Positions 36,381-43,159 of a DNA stretch of 64,000 nt are shown here, piece by piece; positions within the stretch are counted from its first letter, which is position 1; each line of letters opens with the position of its first letter. The DNA comes from JADGQM01 sp964441945. Its GTDB lineage: Bacteria > Desulfobacterota > Syntrophobacteria > Syntrophobacterales > Syntrophobacteraceae. Location of the stretch: the NCBI GenBank assembly GCA_964441945.1, contig CAYTWB010000002.1, forward strand, positions 138,125 through 202,124, read 5' to 3'. The notes under the pieces were generated by a model that had not been told where the DNA came from, made no database searches, and saw nothing but the letters and a program-made list of their open reading frames with translations. The position numbers were made by a program, and so were the translations under genes.

Positions 36381-37010
36381 CTATTTTCTACGGAGTTCCC
36401 ACATCCTTTGGCTTCCAGACTTCAATATGCCTTCCTTGATCATCTTCAAGCGCTCGCCACCAACCCATTTTTCCCAGTTCAAAATCCCCCTGGAATCCCG
36501 TTCAATATCGTCGGGTTTGAATTTCCCCTCCATATTGGCTCGAATTCTATCAATCACCTCGGACTTCTTTGCCGAGCCGCCCAGTTCGCGTAGCGCCCGG
36601 GATATTTCCTTTCTCAGAAGAGTTGGTGAAGTACGTTTGACGTAACGTTTGCGAGACTTTGTTTTTTTCTGATTGCACTCTGCCAGTTGCTTAATTCTCG
36701 CCCGCAGGTCGGTAATGGTATGGGATAGCCGCAGTTCCAGCGATTGGAGGATCAGCAGCAGATTCTGTTGCTCCGTCACCACACTGGATAGCTCAATTTT
36801 CAGGTTCCTCAGCTCATCCGGGACCTTGGCACCAGACTCTTTCAGGCGGGTTATGGCCTTCGTTATTTCCGTCAGTTGCAGCGCTTGATCAACGGTGGCC
36901 TTGGCCTGGCACTGTCCCGATAGCTTCTTGATAACAGTGTCAAGCACATCTATGATTTTTACCGGGTTCTGTACATATTGCGAATAACGTTCCGCCATAC
37001 GCTGACCCAC
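36381..37010 (-). CDS. Defence-operon winged-helix protein (Mrr_N-like), copy 1
   Basis: Paralogue of the next gene, with the same plan: N-terminal helical part, basic linker (KKTKSRKRYVKR) and C-terminal winged helix (LLRKEISRALRELGGSAKKS, ERLKMIKEGILKSG, RMWELRRK). Heptad-like helices in the first 110 residues suggest dimerisation. Starts are GTG at 37010 or ATG at 36998; the first touches the stop of the small upstream gene. No catalytic motif seen. A 75-base gap separates it from copy 2. Confidence 0.7.
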   Translation of the reverse strand: MGQRMAERYSQYVQNPVKIIDVLDTVIKKLSGQCQAKATVDQALQLTEITKAITRLKESGAKVPDELRNLKIELSSVVTEQQNLLLILQSLELRLSHTITDLRARIKQLAECNQKKTKSRKRYVKRTSPTLLRKEISRALRELGGSAKKSEVIDRIRANMEGKFKPDDIERDSRGILNWEKWVGGERLKMIKEGILKSGSQRMWELRRK

Positions 37011-37011
37011 C

Positions 37012-37182
37012 TCATTTGCGTTGCTTGAGAATCTTCTTTAGCGCATCGTAGATGCCGGTACGCCGGTCTTTGAATTCGTATTCGTAAACGGTTTCGAGCA
37101 ATTTTAGCACCTTGGCCGTGCTGACCCCGTTTTGTACGCAAAGTTCTTCCAGGAGTTTTCGATCTTCACCCGATAGGTTCAT
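37012..37182 (-). CDS. 56-residue DNA-modification-system small protein
   Basis: A short gene reading MNLSGEDRKLLEEL...YEFKDRRTGIYDALKKIL. It overlaps the rhuM stop by 4 bases (ATGA) and the following gene starts one base after its stop, so it is held firmly in the operon. It looks like a small helical protein. I recall families of small proteins tied to DNA modification systems with this shape, but cannot confirm membership here. Confidence 0.7.
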   Translation of the reverse strand: MNLSGEDRKLLEELCVQNGVSTAKVLKLLETVYEYEFKDRRTGIYDALKKILKQRK

Positions 37183-38222
37183 TTCTTCCTCTCCAGATAG
37201 CGCTTCAACTCCTCATCATCGGCGAGCGACTCCCGTTCCGCTTCAACTGCCAACCGATGTTGATGAAAGATCTCGTATTGTTCGAGTGCCAGTTGCTCCG
37301 CCACCGCCTTACTGACTTTGCCGGCATTGCTCAAGATCTCCCGTTCGTTGAACTGCAGGAAAGCATCCAGCTTTTTTCGCCAGTCCCGCATGAAGATCTG
37401 GCGATGCCGCTTTGCCTGGTCCTCGGCGTAATCCAGGTACATGGTGACGATCCGGTTCAGCCCTTCCATTTCTTTCGGGTTCAGATAGTTTTTGGCAACG
37501 GTGACATCGCCCTTGCGAACCTTGGCCCCTTTCCAAGAGGTCAGGCCCATATTGGGCTGGGTGGCATCGGCCCGTTCGGCGATCAACTCGGCGGCGGTCT
37601 TGCCCGAAATGGCGAAGTGCAGCTTGTTTTGCACGATGCCGAAAAACTCTAAAGTCTCCTCCGCCTTGGGATCGTAGTCCACTGCCAGCTTGTAGATATC
37701 CCGGATCTTCTGATAAAAGCGCTTTTCGCTGGACCGGATGTCCCTGATCCGTTCCAGTAGTTCGTCGAAGTAATCGGACCCGATGTTGAGGCCTGCTTTC
37801 AGGCGTTCATCGTCCATGGAAAAACCCTTGACCAGGTATTCGTTCAAGCGCTCGGTGGCCCAACGGCGAAACTGGGTGCCTCGGTGAGATTTGACGCGGT
37901 ACCCGACGGCAATGATGGCAGGCAGGCTGTAGAATTTCCTCGCACGGGAAACGGCGCGGGCACCTTCCTGTTGAACCTGTAAGTATTCCTTACAAGTTGC
38001 CGATTCCTCCAACTCCCTTTCGGCGTAAATGGCTTTCAGATGAATCGTTACATTTTGTGGAGTGGTTTGATACAGCTCGGCCATGGACGCCTGGGTCATC
38101 CAGACGGTTTCATTATCAAGCCGAACCCCAATACGAGTGTGCCCATCCTCTGTCTGGTAGAGGAGGAATTCACTCTTTACGGGCAGAGCTTGGTTCTCGG
38201 TGCCGGGATTCTTTCCATTCAT
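37179..38222 (-). CDS. RhuM-family protein
   Basis: 347 residues with the RhuM hallmark regions: FLLYQTEDGHTRIGVRLDNE, TVWMTQASMAELYQTTPQNV (a helix-turn-helix-like start), HLKAIYAERELEE, RKFYSLPAIIAVGYRVKSHR, GTQFRRWATERLNEYLVKGF, and a helical C-terminal half. RhuM genes commonly sit inside type I RM loci between modification and specificity genes; their role there is not established. The ATG overlaps the hsdS-like stop by 4 bases. Confidence 0.9.
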   Translation of the reverse strand: MNGKNPGTENQALPVKSEFLLYQTEDGHTRIGVRLDNETVWMTQASMAELYQTTPQNVTIHLKAIYAERELEESATCKEYLQVQQEGARAVSRARKFYSLPAIIAVGYRVKSHRGTQFRRWATERLNEYLVKGFSMDDERLKAGLNIGSDYFDELLERIRDIRSSEKRFYQKIRDIYKLAVDYDPKAEETLEFFGIVQNKLHFAISGKTAAELIAERADATQPNMGLTSWKGAKVRKGDVTVAKNYLNPKEMEGLNRIVTMYLDYAEDQAKRHRQIFMRDWRKKLDAFLQFNEREILSNAGKVSKAVAEQLALEQYEIFHQHRLAVEAERESLADDEELKRYLERKK

Positions 38223-39586
38223 GACCGCACCGCCTCCTCGATGAGTTGTTCAACGCGAGACTTGGCCTGTTCGAGAAGACGCTTGGCTTGCTGTTGCTTC
38301 TCCAGGCTGTCCCGCACGAGATCACCAATCGCTGACTGCCTGCTCGGATCAAGCAAAGGAACAACAAATCGGTCAATGTCAGCAGGATACAATTCAGCCT
38401 GCGCACTTCCGCGCCCATGTTTCTGAGTCTGGAACCGTCCAACAACTGACTGAAAAACGAGCGCCATGTAGGCTGCGTCAGTTCCTGGAATCAAGCGGAG
38501 AATATTGACGTGATTGCTCGCCAGTGCCGGTGCGCTGCTCAGGTAGGCATTCGTTCGCCCGATGTATGCTCCGGTCGTGTAAATGAGCAGGTCATTCTCT
38601 CGGATATGCCCTTCAGAGGAGGACGCAAAAACTCGTTCACTGGTCTTCTGCAGTCCGTCATAGTCTATGTGCTGTGGCCCCAAATGCTGGCTGTTGACCA
38701 CACCTACTGTCCCGTTTTGAACATATACCGGCTGAAGGCCACGCCGGTTCAGTATGCGGATGTCACATATCCGACGGCACTCAAAATTGGACAAGTGGTC
38801 GAGAAGCTGAGTGAATCGCGGCTGGTAATGCTGCGAATCCGTTCGGAGGCACTTCTCAAGTTCACTGAACCTGGCCGTGTAGCCCATAGGCTTGCGGAAA
38901 CTGAGCTTGTCTAGCCCGAGTTCGGATTCGAGGAGCTGCTGGGCTTCGGAATATGATTTTTCGGCTTCGGCAAGACAGCGAAATCTTAGCTTGATTAGAT
39001 CGTCGACAACATGCTGAGCATCTATTCCGATTTTGGGAATCAGCAGGTTACCAAGTTTGCTTACCGGCAGATAGGGGTTCATCTGTTCGGTCCTCTCGCG
39101 GTCCGCGAGTTGCTGACCGAACTTTGAAATTAGGTAGGCCGCAATATATCCAGGATTCCAGCCATTCCGCAATCTGAGGACAGCAACATCCTGATTGACT
39201 ACGGTTTCCCCTCGAAGGCCATAACAGGGAGACGCTTGAGCGATTCGCCGCTTTATGGTGACCACAATGCATTCACTGGTTAGCGCTACACGATTGAGTT
39301 CGCCGACATAATGGCGCTTGCGAACACGTTTGCTGAGTCCGTAGTCAATGAGAAGAGGGGAAACGCATTCCACCGTGACAAAAAAGACTTCCCCTCTACT
39401 CAGGTCGTGTCTTAGAGGAGTGTGCCCACTTGTGATTCTTTCACAACAATCTCTGAGCCGGACAAGGGTCAGACGTGAATTAACGAGGTGATTCTCGAGA
39501 TGCTTTGCATCATGAGAGTGATATTCGCCATCCATCCGTCCACGATGCACAACTTGCTGATACTGGGATTGGCTCCATCTGGCCAT
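38219..39586 (-). CDS. hsdS: HsdS-like specificity subunit
   Basis: Target recognition subunit for the methyltransferase upstream. Two recognition domains occupy about residues 35-195 and 250-420, each followed by a helical spacer (AEKSYSEAQQLLESELGL and QQQAKRLLEQAKSRVEQLI), the classic half-symmetric HsdS plan giving a bipartite DNA target. NPYLPVSKLGNLLIPKI ends the first domain. ATG at 39586 overlaps the preceding stop (TGATG); a GTG three bases earlier is possible. Confidence 0.88.
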   Translation of the reverse strand: MARWSQSQYQQVVHRGRMDGEYHSHDAKHLENHLVNSRLTLVRLRDCCERITSGHTPLRHDLSRGEVFFVTVECVSPLLIDYGLSKRVRKRHYVGELNRVALTSECIVVTIKRRIAQASPCYGLRGETVVNQDVAVLRLRNGWNPGYIAAYLISKFGQQLADRERTEQMNPYLPVSKLGNLLIPKIGIDAQHVVDDLIKLRFRCLAEAEKSYSEAQQLLESELGLDKLSFRKPMGYTARFSELEKCLRTDSQHYQPRFTQLLDHLSNFECRRICDIRILNRRGLQPVYVQNGTVGVVNSQHLGPQHIDYDGLQKTSERVFASSSEGHIRENDLLIYTTGAYIGRTNAYLSSAPALASNHVNILRLIPGTDAAYMALVFQSVVGRFQTQKHGRGSAQAELYPADIDRFVVPLLDPSRQSAIGDLVRDSLEKQQQAKRLLEQAKSRVEQLIEEAVRS

Positions 39587-40290
39587 CACTCTACCTCCCA
39601 GAAATCAAACCCCTGCTCCTGAGCAGACTGCACAAATGCTTCGGCAACACAGAGTTCTTCGTCGGGAATCCTAGCGGCATCCGCCAGATCGTCAGCCGTA
39701 AGGTCGAAATTGACCAGGTCCTGGTCCACAGCCAGCTGGCCTTCCTGGGGATGACCGTCAGGGAATTGCACCAGGCTGCCGTCTTCGTCCACCAGGTACT
39801 CGTAATCACCCGAGTTGTTCTTGCCGCCGCGTTCGCTCACGGCCATGAAGATGGGATAGTCGAGCCTTTTGGCCACCTCGGCGGCAATCCAGCGTTCCTT
39901 CAGAGTACCGATCAGGTCGGCGTCGGCGAGCACCAGCTCAAGTTTGCCCCGGTTGCTGAGCAGCTTCATTTTGTATTCCGCAAGCGGGATTTCATTTTCC
40001 AGTTGTTTGATTTCGGCCTTGACCGACTTTTGCCAGGCTTTCTGTTTCTCCTGGAGGGCTTTGAGCGCAGCCTTCTGGCCGTCCTTGATCCCTTTCAAAT
40101 GAGCGCGCAGGTCGCTCTTGCTCCCCTCCCATTGGCCGGTAATGGCTTCGAGCTCCATCTGGTGCTGCTGTTGCAGGGCTTCGATGTCGCTGTCAAGGTC
40201 GGAGAGTTTTTGTTTTGCTCGGATGAGTTGCGCCTTGAGATCGTCCCAATGCTCCTCGGCCTGGCTGATCAGCTCCTCTTGCGGCAGAGT
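39586..40290 (-). pseudogene. C-terminal part of the methyltransferase, after an in-frame TGA
   Basis: This frame continues directly from the methyltransferase gene past TGA at 40291-40293 (RMAAE, stop, TLPQEELISQAEEHW). A long coiled coil (about the first 110 codons) is followed by DYPIFMAVSERGGKN and SGDYEYLV, which resemble the late region of N6-adenine methylases. The first ATG is at 40158; a CTG at 40287 is the only near-upstream alternative. It is either a nonsense-split methylase, a separately translated subunit or a readthrough product. It overlaps hsdS by one base. Confidence 0.65.
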
Positions 40291-42345
40291 TCATTCGGCA
40301 GCCATGCGCCACTCCTCTTCCTCGGCTTCCCCGGCATCCTCGGCCACCTCCTGCTCCGCCTCGAGTTCCGCAAAAGTTTCCACCATGAGGTCAGCGATTT
40401 CCTCCGGGATCTCTTCTTCGGGAATGTCTACCAGATACCGATGATGGCCAAGCAGCTCCCTGAGCTGCTGCTCATAATCCGGGCACGCCCCGGCTACTTG
40501 CTGTTTCACCTGTTGGATGTTCTGCAACTGCTCGGCAGTGTATTTCTGAAAGAACAGGACGGAGGTCTTAGTACCGGTATGTGGCTTGAAGGTGTTGGGG
40601 TGCAAGCCTACCACGGCCAGCAGGCGGGCTTTCTTGAGAATCCACTCCCGGATAAAAGCCAACGAAGAATTGTTGAACTTGCCCTGGGGGAGAACGATGG
40701 CGGCGCGCCCGCCGGGTTTGAGCATCTTCAGGACGCGTTCGATGAACAAGACATCCCGCTCCTCTTTGGGCGCCTTGTCCTTGGCCCGTTTGAGAGCGGG
40801 TTTGGCCAGCTCGTAATGAGCGAGCATCTTGCGGTCTTTCATCTCCCCAGCAAAAGGGGGATTGGTCATGATCACGTCGAATTTCAGGTCTTCGAAGTAC
40901 TCCCACGCATGGTCTTCATCCTTCAGCATTTCATGGTCGGGGATCTTCCTGGCCGTCAGTTTCGCCCGCCGCAAGCCGTACATGAGGGCCTGACCCGAGG
41001 CCGTCTCGTACCAGGTGGTGGGATCGAGGCTGCTCACATCGGGACCGAAGATGTTGGTATGGCCGTCACCCGCAATAAGCATGAGCGCGCGGGAAGTCTT
41101 GGCGGCGCGGGTTTCGAAGTCGATGCCCCAAAGGTATTTCGAAGCGTATTTGAACTTGCGCTGTTCCCGGGCATCGTGATCCCTCGCGGGATAACACCAG
41201 TCCATGGTGTGCAGCAGGAAGCCGGCCGATCCACAGGCCGGGTCCATGACGTATTCGTGTTGCTTCGGGTTGAGCATGCGCACGCACATCTCCACCACAT
41301 GGCGCGGAGTGAAGAACTGCCCTTTCTTTTTCTTGGCTTCGGTCGGGAGAAGGTACTCGAAAGCATCATCCATGATGCGGAGGTTCGAGCCCATGAGCCG
41401 CACACCCTCGATGGGGCCGACGCAGACTTGCAGATGCCGTTTGGTGAGTTCGATGTCTTCGCCCTCTTTGAAAATGCCGGGCCATTCTTCGGCGGCCTTG
41501 CGGAAGAGCGCATTCATCCGGTCATAGGTGATATCGGGGTCGAGGGCTTTGCTGAATTGGACCTCCTTGCCCTTCCGCTTCTCCTGGGCTTCTTTCTCAT
41601 CCCAGATTTTGGCAAAAATGAGCTTGAAGATCTCGTTGAACTCATCCTTGCCACTGTCGGCGAGGACGAGTTCCTCGAGATCTTGAATGATCTGTTTGAA
41701 GTTGAATTCCCTTCTCAGCTGCAGGAGGGTCTTTTTCGTTTCAAGGACGTCTTTCGCGTCCTGGCCGCGCCGGGGAATATCGAAGAGGGTGTCGTCGAAT
41801 TCCTTAGGGTAGGGGCGGTAGAGGATGATGCTGTCGCTGCCGTTGGACCAGACCGCAACCGGCGCGCCTTTGGCGTTCATGTAGCTCTTGAGCTGTTCGA
41901 TACCATCCTTGCGCTTGGGTTTCTTGCACTCGACAATGATTTTCGGGGTTTCCTTGGTGGCGTCGGTATAGACTATGATATCGGCCGCTTTGGTTCCCAC
42001 CTCGGTGCCGAATCGGACGCTCTTTTCCAGGTCGATCTCATCAGGCTGGTAGCCGTATTGGTGGATCAGTTTGTAGACCCAGAGCTGCCGGACGATTTCC
42101 TCCGGGGCCGTCTTTCCGCCCTCCACATAGACCTGGACCTCTTCGTTTCCCGAAGAAAACGGAATGAAGCTCTTCAGGTAGTATTTGGTCTTGCCCGCAT
42201 CGCGGCCCGTTTCCGCAATTTTTGGGTAAATGGCGAGGATCTCTTGGATCGGTTTGCCGAGGGTGTCGAATTCGGTAAGCTCATATTTGATGCCCGGTTC
42301 CTTGAAGATGCGGTCGATGATTTCCTTGCTTGACATGCTTGTCAT
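40291..42345 (-). CDS. hsdM: Nuclease-N6-adenine methyltransferase fusion (HsdM-like)
   Basis: The N-terminal 150 residues resemble the HsdR N-terminal nuclease: EEIVRQLWVYKLIHQYGY, then D122 (ADIIVY) and the E139-K141 pair in IIVECKK, a PD-(D/E)XK pattern. The methylase follows, with motif I DPACGSAGFLL (368-378) and motif IV TNPPFAG (495-498). This nuclease-plus-methylase with a separate specificity subunit recalls BcgI-like systems; no hsdR is present. The ATG at 42345 (GGGGGC upstream) is preferred to an upstream start. The frame meets TGA at 40291 and then stays open, so the protein is probably truncated. Confidence 0.85.
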   Translation of the reverse strand: MTSMSSKEIIDRIFKEPGIKYELTEFDTLGKPIQEILAIYPKIAETGRDAGKTKYYLKSFIPFSSGNEEVQVYVEGGKTAPEEIVRQLWVYKLIHQYGYQPDEIDLEKSVRFGTEVGTKAADIIVYTDATKETPKIIVECKKPKRKDGIEQLKSYMNAKGAPVAVWSNGSDSIILYRPYPKEFDDTLFDIPRRGQDAKDVLETKKTLLQLRREFNFKQIIQDLEELVLADSGKDEFNEIFKLIFAKIWDEKEAQEKRKGKEVQFSKALDPDITYDRMNALFRKAAEEWPGIFKEGEDIELTKRHLQVCVGPIEGVRLMGSNLRIMDDAFEYLLPTEAKKKKGQFFTPRHVVEMCVRMLNPKQHEYVMDPACGSAGFLLHTMDWCYPARDHDAREQRKFKYASKYLWGIDFETRAAKTSRALMLIAGDGHTNIFGPDVSSLDPTTWYETASGQALMYGLRRAKLTARKIPDHEMLKDEDHAWEYFEDLKFDVIMTNPPFAGEMKDRKMLAHYELAKPALKRAKDKAPKEERDVLFIERVLKMLKPGGRAAIVLPQGKFNNSSLAFIREWILKKARLLAVVGLHPNTFKPHTGTKTSVLFFQKYTAEQLQNIQQVKQQVAGACPDYEQQLRELLGHHRYLVDIPEEEIPEEIADLMVETFAELEAEQEVAEDAGEAEEEEWRMAAE

Positions 42346-42429
42346 CGTGACAGCCCCCACGTAGCTTCGTTCAGGAATGGCAACAGGGAAATGGTTTCGT
42401 CTTTGGCTAGCAGGTACATCGGTGACGGT

Positions 42430-42569
42430 CAAGGATATTTTGGATATTTTGGCTCCAGGCCTTCATATCCTGGTTGTCTATGGGTTTTGCATCACGTATT
42501 ACTACTGCCGTCTATCTTCCAGACCCGGGGCTCTGGTTGTCGGGTTTTCTAAAGAGGAGGTCACCATGA
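42430..42569 (+). pseudogene. Remnant of a DUF4258-type toxin gene
   Basis: Two frames together resemble the end of a DUF4258 toxin: GLHILVVYGF in one frame, then ITTAVYLPDPGLW...FLKRRSP and a TGA in another. The TGA overlaps the YgiT-like start (ATGA), the usual toxin-antitoxin coupling. The N-terminal part is not seen. At least one frameshift and a 5' deletion are implied. Confidence 0.45.
42433..42452. repeat. Tandem 10-bp direct repeat
   Basis: Two exact copies of ggatattttg stand back to back, one DNA turn apart, in the divergent region between the defence operon and the toxin-antitoxin remnant. This phasing is common in operators. It also overlaps the toxin remnant, so chance cannot be excluded. 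Confidence 0.4.
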
Positions 42570-42789
42570 GGTGCATTCTATGCCGGCAGGGTGAGACCCA
42601 TGCGGGGCAGGTTACGGTCATGCAGCAACGGGGCGACACGATTGTGATCATCAAGGAGGTTCCTGCCGACGTGTGTGAGAATTGTGGGGAGTATTATCTC
42701 TCAAAGCACGTCACCTCTCTGGTCTTGAAGAAGGGAGAAGAAGCGGTTCGCAAAGGGGCTAAGTTGAAATCCTCCGCTTTGCTGCGTGA
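42566..42789 (+). pseudogene. YgiT-type zinc-finger antitoxin, frameshifted near its end
   Basis: MRCILCRQGET and DVCENCGEYYLS give the CxxC...CxxC zinc finger of the MqsA/YgiT antitoxin group. The typical ending (KLEILRFAA, stop) is in the +1 frame from 42766; adding one G after TTG at 42766 restores it. As sequenced, translation runs on to 42910 with an unrelated basic tail, overlapping the next gene. AAGAGGAGG precedes the ATG at 42566. The HTH half of MqsA is absent, normal for this short class. Confidence 0.7.
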
Positions 42790-42903
42790 TAGGTCCTTGG
42801 AGCCTTCCAGGCAGGGCAGGCGACGTCCTGAGGAGAGTACTTCGCAATTGCAGATCTTTCCTCCATCACGGGGTTTTCAGCCTGATCGCGATTCCGTGCC
42901 GGA

Positions 42904-43155
42904 TCAGTGATAGGTTGGGCGCTTGTCCTTGTTGTCTTCCACGATGGTCAGGCGGGTTTTCCTTTTCCCTCTGGTCGAAAATCGCTTCGGGTCCTCCGGC
43001 TGCTTCCAGCTGCGAAAAGCCCTCCAGGCCGCCACGGCTGCCAATAACCCCCCAAGGACCGCCATACCGACACCGATCATGAAATCATCCGCGAGGGACA
43101 GGACGCCGGCATAGGCTATGGTCGCTCCCAACAGGATCAGGCTGATAGATTTCAT
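42904..43155 (-). CDS. Small predicted membrane protein
   Basis: 83 residues with two hydrophobic segments (about 4-20 and 26-46) and a basic, charged tail (RKTRLTIVED). No family recognised. It begins 4 bases after the glgX stop and so is its co-transcribed partner; the C-terminal tail should be cytoplasmic. Confidence 0.65.
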   Translation of the reverse strand: MKSISLILLGATIAYAGVLSLADDFMIGVGMAVLGGLLAAVAAWRAFRSWKQPEDPKRFSTRGKRKTRLTIVEDNKDKRPTYH

Positions 43156-43159
43156 TGCT

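Noticed and set aside
40291..40293. TGA as a selenocysteine codon
   Set aside because: I see no convincing SECIS-like hairpin directly after it, and no adenine methylase is known to use selenocysteine; nonsense or a gene split is simpler.
39505..42333. Very long open frame on the plus strand, antisense to the methylase genes
   Set aside because: Composition gives leucine/phenylalanine-rich, low-complexity protein without motifs; the minus strand holds clear methylase motifs.
32141..42345. A standard phosphorothioation (Dnd) system
   Set aside because: No cysteine desulfurase (DndA), DndB or PAPS-reductase-like DndC gene is present; only DndD and DndE-like parts are.
32141..42345. A standard type I RM system
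   Set aside because: No HsdR helicase-nuclease; the nuclease-like domain is fused to the methylase.
42566..42910. The full plus-strand frame as one 114-residue zinc-finger protein
   Set aside because: The tail after KGAKL does not match the family, whereas the +1 frame gives the usual ending and stop.
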